Of a stretch of DNA of 64,000 nt, positions 23,078 through 34,937 are shown one piece after another. The notes below the pieces were generated by a model that saw only the letters and a program-made list of their open reading frames with translations, was not told the DNA's origin and ran no database searches. Position 1 is the first letter of the stretch; each line of letters opens with the position of its first letter. The stretch is taken from positions 248,001-312,000 of the forward strand of contig JAKLMB010000031.1 of the NCBI GenBank assembly GCA_022813625.1, given 5' to 3'. Both the position numbers and the translations under genes were made by a program. The stretch is from Aaosphaeria pasadenensis. Its lineage: Eukaryota > Ascomycota > Dothideomycetes > Pleosporales.

Positions 23078-25350
23078 TCAGAAGCTCAAATCATCATTTG
23101 AATCGTTATGTGGCCTACTCAAACTCCCAAGTGTGCGGAATATATCGCCTGAACTCTTTCGTCGTGGAGCTGCCTTGCTTGGCCGGTTCAACGCCGTTGT
23201 CGGAGCATGTTGCTCGTTGATGTTTCCCAGTTGCTGATTCTCCTCATTACGAACATAGTTTTGGATAGTAAGCATATCATTCTGAATCACATCAAGAAAG
23301 CCGTTAAAGAAATCCGAATGAGCATGTCCGCGGTGAGAGCGGAGCTCCTCAATCATCTGCATGATCGTGATGAGTTAGGCTTGGGATTTTCTTCACATAG
23401 TAATGTGGAAAAATTCTCACCTGAGTAACGGAATCCTTGACTTTAGCTGTCTTCCTGTCCCCTTCAATCAGGATAGTAAAGTAGGTATCCGTGAGCATCC
23501 CCGCCCAACCTGGATCAATAGCGAGGCGCTTCCTGCCAAACTCCTCGTAGTAGCTATACCCCCCAATAAACCATGTGACAAATTGGAGAAAAATACAGCC
23601 GAGCGCCCAGACGTCACACGCTGTACTCAATTCTCCATACGGCAAATCGCATTCTGGAGACCGATACGTTGCGGAGTTGGGGACTTGACCGCGCTCTCTT
23701 GCAGATACCAGGTTTTGCGTGTTGAAACGGGCGATGCCGAAGTCAGTAATCTTGAGAGTGCCTAAACCGCCTCCATAGGGATCAGGAAACCAGAGAATAT
23801 TCTCCGGCTTCAAGTCACCGTGGCGACCAAAGAGGCGCTTGGGTTGTCTATAATGTGCCTGGACGTCACCCGTACGACTGTGGTCTCTCAGAGTCGCCGT
23901 CATCGACTGTGGTCTTCCCACCACTGCTGGAAGGAAGTTGAAAATCGAAGAAGCTGAACTGGTCTCGTATCTGTGGATTCTATTCAATCCTTCGGCGAGG
24001 CCCCGGCATTGTTCCGCGATCCAATCTGCCATTGCCCGGTCTTGGTTCGATGGTGTCTGATTGTTTCGCCAGTATCCGAAAAGGTCTGTCTCTGCCCACG
24101 GAAAGATTAAGTGGTAGTCTCCAGCATACTTATACGTGGCCAGTAAATTGATCAGGTGCTGGTGTGCATGTGGTCTGGCCGAGAGCTTTTTGAGTATTTG
24201 TACCTCCTGTTTAAAGTCGAGCTCGTTCTTGGAATTTAGTCTCTTAATGGCGAACACGTTGCAAGGCTTCTGTGCCGCAAGAGTTATCAGTTGTTTGGGG
24301 CTATATAAGATGGATAAAAGAACTTTCATACCTCGGCCTCGCTAAAGTCGTGATGTTCGGGATGAATTTCGGTCTTGAAGACCTGGCCAAACCCGGATGC
24401 TGCGATTGGCTTTTGGCTTAAGAACGGCATTGTAGCCTCCTGATGAATCTCATTGTGATTGATCTGCATGTCTAGTGGGCCTTTGAACAATGGCGCTAGA
24501 ACTATCCACTGATGATCAAAGAAGTCATCAGCATCGGCTTGCTTCCTGAAAGTTGGCGCAGGACCTTGGGGGTTATCTCTACTCTGTAGCATCATAAGTG
24601 ACTTCTCATTATTGTCTTCTCTTGGTACCTTGTCGAATGGAAGGCAATTATCAGTAATATTGCGTTTAACGAACATTCTAATCTTCGAAGCGCGGTCCAT
24701 CAAAATCAGGATCGCAAGAATCCGTTGGTATGAGTCTGCAGGATCTGGAACCACTTTCGTTTTCCATGGCTTCTTAAGCCAAATTTTGAGTAATTCCCTA
24801 CTGACTCTTTCGGGAGTTGCGATGCGGAGTAACTGTTGCTGGGGAATAAACTTCTTATGCACATAGGGCGACCGGACTACGGCATTTTGCAATTGAGGCC
24901 TCAAATGTACGAAAACTGCTCGAAGGCCTACCGACTCTTGTAAGACGGGGTGGAAAGTTTTAGCCCTCCTAGGGGTTCTGAGCGGAGTGTCGTTCTTGGT
25001 AATACGGTGCGGCAATGACAATGAGGCTGTTCTGGACTTGAGCTTTCTATATGAGGAAGAGCTCATACGCTTGGACGCCTGGGCTTCATCTGAAATATGC
25101 AATTTCTTTTTGGGGACGTTGCTGCCTGGTTCTGGCGGACTTCCATCTTTTGCACTGGTCCTGATCGCAAAGTCATGTGAAGTGGTAGCTGCTGCTGGAC
25201 TATTTGGTTGCCCTGATGTAGTTCCATTGACCTCCTGTGAAGGGAATGAAGTTGTTGTAGGTTTACTGCCTTATTAATTTGGTCAGCGACTGGATACGCA
25301 CGTATATTGTGATGGAGGTGAATACCATCGGACTTCATCTTCCGATCCAT
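23078..25350 (-). CDS. fungal Ser/Thr protein kinase, island type
   Basis: Four exons (25350-25326, 25269-24332, 24269-23421, 23356-23078) give 696 aa; start taken at the first ATG in the exon-1 frame. An N-terminal basic Ser-rich region and a helical about 150-residue domain end in HQWIVLAPLF. The kinase domain follows: glycine loop SGFGQVF, FAIKRL (VAIK lysine), HGDLKPENI catalytic loop, DFGIARF, YRSPE and CDVWALGC. Catalytic residues look intact. The C-terminal 93 residues are a charged tail. The N-terminal helical domain with its QW-LAP-F element recurs in the kinase-HET protein at 27014, so the two are paralogous over that region and the kinase. Introns have CTGAT/CTAAC branch points. 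Confidence 0.85.
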
Positions 25351-26080
25351 AGTATAGCCACGTGGACCGTGTTGAGTTGGGGACTTGATCCCGTGTCTCA
25401 CTTTGGAAAATCAAAGTAAGGCTAATACCAGGCGCCGTAGATTATAACGCACTATCAGATACGAGAGGACAGAGGACTGATCGGCGATGCCTGAAACCCT
25501 TAGGAAGATATCTTCATGAATAGCTCAACCAATTCATGCTTGGATCAGAGTAAAATAGAACAAATTAAGACGGGTCCGGTGAATAAATATTACAGCATTC
25601 TAGGATCCCGGTGGAACTGGCAAGCCTCTGCACTTTGGTATAGGGGCCAATTCAGACAAGGCTGAACTCCTTTCCTACACCCTGTAGATGTGGCGCAAAC
25701 GAGATGGAGGTCATACGCCATTCTTATTGGATTGGAATTGACCGATTCCGGACACGAGGAGAGCTCCGAGGGATTGGACATTGATCGTGCTGAGATCACT
25801 ACCACAACTACGGACAAGGGGCTATGCCGACGGTGTCAGCTCGCTTGAACTGGGTGTTCACGCATAGGTTGCATTTGCCACTCGTTGGCTGTGTGACTTA
25901 TTGTCTGTTTGTCAGTCCCGAGACCTGGCTCAGCCCACAGGATTGCCCCCAGGATTGCCCCCGTGGCAACCGAGTGATATAATACTGTGAGGAAACCGCG
26001 ACATTCTTCGAGGCAGCTTAGAATTTCAAAATTGTCATGAAGACGGTTAATCTACGATTGCAAGCCTTGAACACGTAATT
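25351..26080. other. intergenic between divergent island genes
   Basis: 730 bp without coding signal. It includes a tandem 10-bp repeat, AGGATTGCCC, around 25940-25960. Confidence 0.5.
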
Positions 26081-26489
26081 ATGGACGCTGCACGACCCAT
26101 GCCATACGAAATGAGCACAAAATATAATGCTGAGCAACATTTACAGCCTCGCAAACGTGACCGGCAAGAAGCACAGAAAGTCTGCGTTGGAAACATCAGC
26201 CCAGTAAAGCTGATAAACATGCTGAAGCAAAGATTTGGGGAGGAATTCGAGGTCCATGTGAGTAATCTCAACCCCGAGGCATCATGGCGATAGAGGCTGA
26301 TGTGGGAGCGACCAGATGATGCATAATGTCTACAGTATCAGAGCTTCTGAGCAATTATCCCAGGTAAGACACCCACATCGAGAAAAAAAGCAAAACTGCA
26401 AGAGACAGCGCCAACTGATCCAAAGACAGAACTCGAAAATTGCAAGTGACGAAACAAGTGGGAGCCAAGGGTGGGACATCGACACGTAG
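26081..26489 (+). CDS. small spliced gene, 94-residue protein of unknown function
   Basis: Exons 26081-26257, 26316-26363 and 26430-26489 join in phase 0 at both junctions to give 94 aa. Donors are GTGAGT and GTAAGA, acceptors CCAG and ACAG, with CTGAT branch-like sites before each acceptor. The peptide is basic in the first half (PRKRDRQEAQK), then has an amphipathic helix (SPVKLINMLKQRFGEEFEVH), then MMHNVYSIRASEQLSQ encoded by the 48-nt middle exon. It has no signal peptide or membrane helix. I do not recognise the family. The three matching junctions make chance unlikely. It lies between two divergent kinase genes, same strand as the kinase-HET gene. Confidence 0.6.
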
Positions 26490-27013
26490 AAATGCCTACA
26501 AGCCACATTCAACCATAGTTCGAGTCGATCGAAAAGATGTCCTTCGTCAGTGGAATGTGGCAATGGGCGTGTGGCAGGCTGAGCCGTGTTGCAAAGGTGG
26601 GGGCTATGGATGTAATCTGGCTGAACGCGGCACGCCTGCGCCCATGGTCCCTCAATAAATCTCATGCATGAACGGCAGCCGTAAAGGGTGGGATTTGCAC
26701 CACAACTCGCCAAAGAACTATGGTGATAGAATCTGATTTGCGGAGCAGAGCCGCATATTCATGCTGGTGCCAGGCAACCTTATCACTCCCGCTCCTTTGC
26801 GCCCAATGTTTGGGGTCCGTTAAGCTCATATTTCTTTTCATAGCTGTATCAACTTTTCGTTTAAGTAGTATTCGTTCTCCGCTATTGTCATTCAGTACAG
26901 TGCGGCTCTTCACAAGAACTTTTACTATTGTGAAGACTACCATTCAGCCAGACGCAGTAACATCCTTGTCTGCATTGTATTCTTGATGACAGGCGTATCT
27001 TGGGATTTTCGCC
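26490..27013. other. leader/promoter of the kinase-HET gene
   Basis: 524 bp with no supported gene. Pyrimidine-rich stretches near 26800-26900 fit a fungal promoter or leader. Confidence 0.45.
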
Positions 27014-30000
27014 ATGGAAAACGACTCTCCGGCCAGTTCCTCCAGTACTTCTTCGTCCGAAGAAGAGGAGGAACTCCTTTCTAGCACATTGCGAGGCCAT
27101 GGGTGCGGCATCAAGAGCGAGTTTGACAAGACCCCTCATCAATTTATACCTGAGGGAAAGGTAGAGAATCATATCACCAGGGACACTGTCCTGGCCGCGC
27201 TTGATCTAACAGACTCAAGAAAGAAGGAAAGGAAGGAAAAGAAGAATGAAGAGTTAGTGCAATTCGTCCTGACCAAAGCAATGAAGATATTTGCTATTCT
27301 AGTCTATACGCGACTGGATCGGAGCTCCTCTCACTTACGCAAAGCGATGGAATTTTTTAAAAAGAAGAACTGGGGCGATAAGAATTTACCGTTCGGATAC
27401 CGTGATGGCGAATTGATCTCTAAAAATGCAGAGAAGGACAAATGCGAGATTTGGCAACAAATTTCCTCCGCAGGATCGGTTCTAGCAGAGGAAAAGGGGA
27501 AGACGCAAAGTGGAACATGGCGTTGGGACTTTTGTGAGTCTCAATGGATGTTTCTCGCGCCTGTGTTCTCGACAGAGGAGGCTAATCACGATCTCGAAGA
27601 GGAACTTATCCTTCCTTTCATAAAAAAACATACCGACTTACATCAAGGATCGTTCGGCCTAGTTTCGTGCTACAACATTCATGAAAACCACCTACATGAT
27701 CCATCCAACCCTGTACGTGAACGCTTGGCCTAGCCAGTATAGGAGTCTATACTAATTTTGTGCAGCAATCTGTAGGGAGCAGAACTATAGCCGTTAAGGA
27801 AATAAAGGCAGAAGAAGACGCTGAAGAGGTCGCTAAACACTGGGCAGATGAAGTAGGCGCCCTCCAGATGATGAATCAACTCAACCACTCCCACATTGTG
27901 CGCTTTATAACTGCTTTCCGTCGCAATACCAGGGGTGGGCAAGAGCATTATTTGATGTTTGAGTGGGCGGATCATGGAAATCTCCGTGGCCTTTGGAAGC
28001 AAGACCCGTCCACCAAATCAACAGCTCAGCTAGTCAAAGATGTGATAAAGCAACTATGGGGACTTGCTTCAGCTCTTGACAGTGCTCATAACCTCGGTAA
28101 AAACAATTCCTCTTACCGCCATGGCGATCTCAAGCCCGAGAATATTCTTCGTTTCAGTGGCGGTGGATCCATCGGCACGCTGAAAATGGGCGACTGGGGC
28201 GAGGCCAAAATACATAATATCAACACGGAACTGCGCCCAAGCAAGACAACGGCAAAGTATGGTACCCGACGTTACGAATCTCCGGAAGTTATAACTGGAG
28301 TGAGACAAACCTTTCTCGGCCAACCAAGGAAACGGCGTTCTCGCTTATATGATATATGGGCTATGGGCTGCATCACCTTGGAATTCATCGTTTGGCTTCT
28401 CTATGGACGGAAAAAACTCGATGAGTTCAACCGCAGCATTCAAGGAGAGTCTGGTGAAAACTCACCGTTTTATCAAATCCTTGAGGTAGATGGAAAGAAG
28501 GTGGCGCGAGTTCACGACGATGCAGTGCGTTGGATGGAATATCTTGAACAGGAACCAGCTTGCAGGATAGGATCCACTGCCCTAGGAGATCTGCTTGATC
28601 TTGTTAAGAACTCCCTTCTCGTAGTAAAACTACCTCGACGATTGGGATCAAATCTAAGTCGCATGGATGAACAAGGAGGTAGCCAATCTCCCTCACACTT
28701 TGCACACACAAGCCTGTTAACGCCAAAGCCTTCTCTTCGTAAAGACTCTTTTGGTAGCTTTTCTAGGTCCATAATTGGGTCTACAACACAACCAGTCACA
28801 CCAGTGGATCTCCCCTCGATCACAGTGACACTCGCAGAAACGCAAGAGCCAGAGAGAATACCTGCTCCTCCAGAAAAAGAGCCGGAGGGACCTGCTCGCT
28901 GTCTAGCAACCGACTTTCGGACTCGACTAGAACATATATTGGGAGAGGATGAAGACGAGAGCTACTGGCACATCAATCAACCACAGCCTCTCTCTGCATT
29001 GGCATCAGCTAACCAACCAGTCACATCCAACTTCAATATCGAGCGAGGAGAATCATTCACTACCAATTCCGTAAACAGAAGCAAGTCATCCTCGGCTGGC
29101 CTCACAGCTCCAACTGTAGAAAAGGTAAACGTCCCGATCCTACCTCATTGACGGCCGCGTCTAACCTCCTACATAGGTGGATTATGCATCTCCTGAACTC
29201 GATGAAGATGACTGGAAATACTTAGTCGATACTGGATTTGCCTCCAAGCTCATTAGATCGCTGGGATTGAAGCAATCAGCTGATTCCCCGGATGGACAGC
29301 CATTTTGTTCTTCCTGTCCCAGCTGCAACGATTTTCGCAGCCAACTATGGACGCCAGGATTCTCGATCACATACAATGTGGCCGATCTCGAAAGCCGTGG
29401 GAGCATTCCCGGCTGTGAAGTTTGTGGTTTGCTCTGGAGAACTTGCAAGCGGAACAGTGGTCGAAGCTCTTTGACAGTGCAGTTCAATCGCGTTGGTTCT
29501 ACACTAAGAATGAACAGTGGTGGCTTTCCAGTGCTGTCGATGGTCCGTAGGCCGCTTCGAAACATTGAATCGATCAACGATATCCAAATTGGATTTGCTG
29601 AGCTCCCCACAGAGGGTGGATTCGAACATCTGGAGGTCGCCAGACAATGGCTCCGCGACTGCGACGAAAATCATAACCCGAATATTTGCAAACCAGCTGA
29701 GCACATATGCGGAAGCCGAGATGCGAAAGTGCGACTGCCTACTAGGCTGATAGATGTAGGGACAATCGGCACGGTGCGACTATGGGAAACAACCGCAGAA
29801 GATGTCGGAGAATGGATCGCGCTGTCCCATCAGTGGGGTCCAGAGCCTCATTTCGCAACATATCCCAATAATGTTGAAGAGCATAAACAAGGGATTGAGA
29901 TAGGAAAACTTGCAGCTACTTTTAGAGATGCTGTCAGAGTCACTCGTGCACTTGGCCACCGATATCTTTGGATCGATTCCATTTGTATCATTCAAGGTCC

Positions 30001-31143
30001 CGACGGGGATTTTGAGCAAGAGGCCAAACGTATGGAAGACGTTTACAGTGGCGCCAACTGTGTCATCGCCGCTAGTTGCTCTACCGATCATTTCTCGGGG
30101 TTCTTGCATCAACGCAACCATCGAGACATTGTGAACATGCGTCCAGAGGGAAAGAATGACATGCCTTTCGCAATGTGTCAGACTATCGATAACTTCAAAG
30201 AACACGTACTCGAGGGTGCTCTGAACCGTCGTGGTTGGGTTCTTCAGGAGCATGCTCTCGCCCGTCGAACCATCTTCTTCACGGAACACCAGACCTACTT
30301 CGAATGTGGGGATGGTGTCCGCTGCGAAACTATGGGTAAAATGAGAAAGTAAGTTTACGTTTTCCCACAAATTCGCCTTTCTCGCCACTGCTAATCCCAA
30401 ACAACAGTACGCAAGCCGCACTCCTCGGTGATCCCAACTTCCCACAAATTCTCTCGCATGCTGCCGTGGGTGAAAGGATTCTTCGCTACCAGAAGCTTTA
30501 CTCCGAATATAGTCGTCTCGGGCTGTCCCAATCATACCAACGCCCCATCGCCATAGAAGGTCTCCAGCAACGACTTCTCCGCACGATGCGTGTCGATGGT
30601 GGCTTTGGGGTCTTCGACGGGGACGCGACTCGAGGCTTGTTGCGTCGCAGCTTATTATGGTGTCGTGGGAGCGATACAGAAAGCCTTTCACCAATCCAGT
30701 TCCCAACAGGAGGGGTTCCATCATGGTCGTGGATGGCATACACAGGAGGTATTGATTATTTGGACATCGGTTTTGGAACACTCGACTGGGAAGATATAAG
30801 AAGTCCGTGGATAAGAAGTGGGGGCCAGTCGATTGAGGGTCCCCCTGTATTGGTAGCAAAAGCAAGAGTATATGACCCCGGTGCTGCGAATGAAAGTGAG
30901 GGGGCGCTAGTATGGGACACCCCGAAGAGTTATTTGAGTCAACTAAGCGAGACATTGTGCGTGGTAATGGGCAAAGAGAAAGGAAGTATGCCAGATCAGG
31001 AGAGAAGGCATGCAGTGTTGGTAATCAAGCCCAAAGAGAATACTGTAACCCCCTCGCAGCCGAAGGATTATGTGAGGATTGGAACTGGGTTCATGCCAGG
31101 AAAATGTATTGGGCCATCCTTTGTTAAAGTCAACATTCATTAA
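27014..31143 (+). CDS. predicted protein kinase-HET domain fusion protein
   Basis: Exons 27014-27712, 27766-29124, 29177-30348 and 30408-31143 give 1321 aa, every junction in phase. Residues 1-230 are acidic/Ser-rich, then a helical domain with SQWMFLAPVF. The kinase lies at about 215-520: QGSFGLV loop, IAVKEIK (K about 244), HGDLKPENI (about 351), and GDWGEAK where DFG is expected. A Ser/Pro-rich linker leads to a Cys-rich zinc-like cluster (CSSCPSC, CEVCGLLW) and the HET domain (WIALSHQWG about 898, YLWIDSICIIQ, MEDVYSGA). HET domains trigger cell death or incompatibility in ascomycetes (family knowledge). The fusion intron (29125-29176) has GTAAAC, CTAAC and ATAG, and the HET exon opens without an ATG of its own, which supports a single gene. 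Confidence 0.8.
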
Positions 31144-32105
31144 ATGCGGTCGGAGGGGAGTTGCTTTTCTTTTTTTTTTTTTTTTTTTTTTTTTTTTGCG
31201 AATCACTAGACAGAACACCCAATTGATATAGTCTCTTTGATGAATGACGAGGCATTCCAATAAACTAGCCATTCCTGCCTCCACGTTATCTGTATGCTCA
31301 TTAGTCGCGACCCTGCTCAAGCCTCTCAAATTATCCACCAGGTACTTCAATACTCAAGTTCTGTCAAATAAACTGCAAGAAGACTGCCAAGAACTGCAAA
31401 GCATTAATAGTTTCGAACTTCTTCCTGAGGCTTTTCCACCTAAACCCTCTTCCAATCCACACTACGAGTTAACATGGAAAAGCCGTCACGACCCTCCAAG
31501 ATGCAGTCAGTTCTCTGATACCACGTTAGCACCTGAGACCTATTCTCAACTTTCTGCCTCTTTCTAACAATTATCCAAGCTATAATACAGCGTACCGTAT
31601 GGTTGTTTAAACCCGGGCAATATATTAGAAGGTCTTTGTTTCTGATAGCAATTAGTCCCTTGATAGAGGAAAGCTACAGGTAAGTTCGCTTGTTAGGTTA
31701 CAGAGAAACCGAAAGGGGCTTAGCCTTGCTACTGTTACCTCCCTATACTACGTAGAACTACACAAATCACTTGCTCATCCTTCACGATCTGTGTTCTCGC
31801 ATGTATGTAAGGCACTGGTAAACGATGCGAAACTGTTTTGTTGTTACTCAAAACAGATCTTGAATTGCGATTTAGTTCTCGGTAGTGCACGCGTAGTATA
31901 TGCAAAATAGGTCAGAGAAGAGGGAATCCGTACACTGTCACGACTGTGATCTTTCCGTCTACCTGATTGGACACCGCTCAAAAGCATACAGCCTTGTGCG
32001 TCAGCCTGGTTATATTGTGAACACCTACGCAGTTGACGTCTACCTCGGTGTCTACCTTCTACCATCGTAGTATATTCATCCTATACGTATTGTACAAAGG
32101 CTACG
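31144..32105. other. intergenic between two HET-domain genes
   Basis: Holds the poly(T) tract and AT-rich DNA. An open frame at 31244-31567 shows no recognisable feature. Confidence 0.45.
31170..31197. repeat. 28-nt poly(T) tract
   Basis: An uninterrupted run of T begins 26 nt after the stop of the kinase-HET gene. It is likely a slippage-prone homopolymer in the 3' UTR; its length may be affected by sequencing error. Confidence 0.9.
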
Positions 32106-34415
32106 ATGCGCTTTCTACGACACCTACCAGACGACAACTTCGAGTTGACCTCCTTTCCCACCGACGATCCACCACCTTACGCCATTCTCTCACATGTCTG
32201 GAGGGAGGATGGTGAAGAAGTCACATACCGCGATCTGATGGCAGGCATAGGAAGAGAAAAGGCAGGGTTTCGCAAGCTCCAGTTCTGTAGCCAACGAGCC
32301 CAGTTGGATGGGTTGCAATACTTTTGGTTAGGTTCTTGCTGTGTCGACAAATTCAATAAGGAAGAAATGAGTGCGGGGATGAACTCTGTGTACAATTGGT
32401 ATCAGTCTGCAACACGGTGCTATGTACTTTTGGCAGATGTCTCTATATCAGATTTCTCCTTGCACGAGCAAGGTACCGATGCCATGGCCAAACACGAAAC
32501 ATTGGGAGAGGCATTTCGACGCAGCCGATGGTTTACGCGATGCTGGACACTGCAAGAACTGCTAGCACCACCGTGTGTGGAATTCTCCTCGAGGGAGGGG
32601 ATTCGCCTAGGTGATAGGACATCGCTAGCGTATGAGATTCACCAAATCACCAACATTCCTGTGGCAGTTTTAAGGGGGAAGAATCTCTCTGAGTGTAGCG
32701 TGGAGGAGCGAATAGGTTGGGTAGCTGGACGTAGGGCAAACCGGGAGGAAGACAAAGCGTACTGCTTGTTTGGAATTCTTGGGGTGCATTTACCGCTAAT
32801 GTATGGAGAGGGACTACACAAAGCGATGTTGCGACTGAGAGAGGAGATAGACCGCCGCCATGACGCACTCAAAATGAGCACTGCGGTGTTTATGGTCCCT
32901 TTCAGAAGAGACAAATTATTCGTTGGTCGAGAGCGCATTCTCAGCAGAATTGGCCAGCGCAGAAAGGCTGCCGACCCGCATGCTCGAATGGCTCTTGTTG
33001 GAATCAAGGGTGTTGGGTTCGTATATATGCTCTATTACTGCTCTAGACAATGAGATTGACATAATGCTAGAAAGACGAAGATTGCGCTCGAGTACGCCTA
33101 CAGATACAAATCAGTAGAGCCTGATACCACGATCATCTGGATAGATGCCAGTAATCACATCGCATTTCAGCAAGGATACAGAGACATCGCTGAAAGGCTT
33201 GGGCTAGCTGGGCCGGAGATTATACGTGAAGCCATTCCGCGTATTGTGCGTGACTGGCTATCACAAGAGTGGAATAGGCCATGGTTGATGATACTGGACA
33301 ATGTCACCGATAACAACGTCTTCCTCAGCAAGGAACATGATAGCAGAACGCCCGAGAGCTTGCTCCCTGATACAACGCACGGTACGATCCTAATGACGGC
33401 AAGGGACAGGAGTGTAGCATATACCTTCGTTGGCAAGTTCGGGACTGTTGTCGACGTATTGCCGATGGGCGAAGAAGACGCACTGTCACTTGTATACAGC
33501 TGGGTAACATCTAAAGAAATTGCTCCTTCATTTGCCCGAACTCTCGTTCACCAGGTGGAGGGAATGCCGCTCGCAATCACGCAGCTCGCCTTATTTATCA
33601 AGCAAGAAGCACCATCAGAAACGGCGATATTTGACTACATCAACCGGTACCACGAGAGCAAGTCCCAGATGCAACGAGATCACAACATTCAGGATGGCGA
33701 CGACAGACAGTCAGTACAGTCACTAGAATCTTCAACGACGCTCATATCGACATTTAGTGGCCTGACAGCGGTGGAGAAAAGCGCCACTGTCGAACTTTAC
33801 GAAGGTCAGTCAACTAGCATGGCACAGAATATTCTTACAGTAGGCTTACTCCACGAAAGTTCCATCTACGTCTGAACGATAATGTAGAACCTCGTCTCCA
33901 CGACTTATGCTGCAGAACAGTTTCGTGCCAATGCGTGCCACTAACGTCAAATGAGGACTACGACTGCGAGCCAGCTGGGCCTTTGCGCTTCGGCCCGCCC
34001 ATCTTACCTTCACAGTTGTTGCATCAGTTCAAGCACCCCGAACTGATCGCTGCAAAAGAAACGAGCGTCCTCAAACAAATCCCGAAGCGAAAGTGTGGCA
34101 AGATACAAGCCAGTGGGCTGGTGGCAGCAGAGGGATGGGGCTTGCACTATGAAGAAGATTGGAACATTGTCTTGATCATCATTCTAATTGTCGGTCTAAC
34201 TATTCCTGCGAGTCTCTTATTCGGCATCTGTTGGACTATCATCAAGACTGACATACAAGGTGCATGGGGGGTTAGTTCGTATATGGTAACGACAAGTGCG
34301 CTTGTTGTCGGACTGTTATTAGGCGGTGTTACGAAGGGCAAGTAAGTACTAGAAAGGCCGGGCAAACAATGTGACTACTCTCTTATGAAACAGTCGAAGC
34401 AGACTGGAATGCTGA
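32106..34415 (+). CDS. HET-NB-ARC NLR-like gene joined to a two-helix membrane module
   Basis: Exon 1 (32106-33016) encodes a HET domain (YAILSHVW, YFWLGSCCVDK, SRWFTRCWTLQELLAP). After a 54-nt intron, exon 2 from 33071 completes the P-loop GIKGVGKTK and carries NB-ARC features: WLMILDNVTD (Walker B), GTILMTARD and VEGMPLAI. No ANK, TPR or WD repeats follow. Instead, from about 33828, another exon encodes a Cys-rich segment, QIPKRKCGK, GWGLHYEEDW and two membrane helices (LIIILIVGLTIPASLLFGIC; TTSALVVGLLL), ending through a 52-nt intron at 34415. The frames of exon 2 and this last part match only if 23 nt (33805-33827, GTCAGT...CACAG) are removed, or with a poorer 71-nt intron (33757-33827). 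It could therefore be one gene, two genes or a frameshifted gene; unspliced, the NLR frame stops at 33875. Confidence 0.65.
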
Positions 34416-34937
34416 ATCAAGACTTCAAAATCAGCATGGACGGAAGAAACAGCGCAGTTATCGCACTTTTCTTCTCTGTACAATTGACTCCTATCTACTA
34501 ATAACATCTTAAACATCAGCTTTCGAACAGACATACGGAAATCTAAGGACACCTGTTTCAGTCTGAGGTGCGTCTTGTTACAATAGTATCATTTATGTTT
34601 TAATCAACAGCATTAGTGACATATGCAAAGTAATACATTATAAAGAAATAAACTATGTGTAGACCATTAAGACATATTAAATAAACATCCTACAGAACAG
34701 GGCACGGGTAGAGGCACAATCGACGGAGTAGAATTGTCAATTAGGTCACAACACAAAATCTGCACTTCAAGGTTGGAGATTGAGACAGTAGCTAATCTTT
34801 CTTGAATGCTATTGTAGGCTACAGCGCACTTCTATACAGTGACTGATTCTCTCCGAGATGATTGTCCTCTGATAGTCGCGATGTTGGCATGGTGGTGTGA
34901 TCTTTAGTGATAGCACCCTCTTCGGTGACAACATGCA
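34416..34937. other. convergent intergenic region, AT-rich
   Basis: No coding signal. Low GC, typical of the island spacers. Confidence 0.5.

Noticed and set aside
29780..30955. Minus-strand open frame of 391 codons
   Set aside because: It is antisense to the HET exons, crosses a well-supported intron of the sense gene, and has no recognisable domain.
31170..31197. Poly(T) as evidence for a retroposed minus-strand gene
   Set aside because: There is no target-site duplication or intron-free copy next to it; it is more simply a homopolymer in the 3' flank of the kinase-HET gene.
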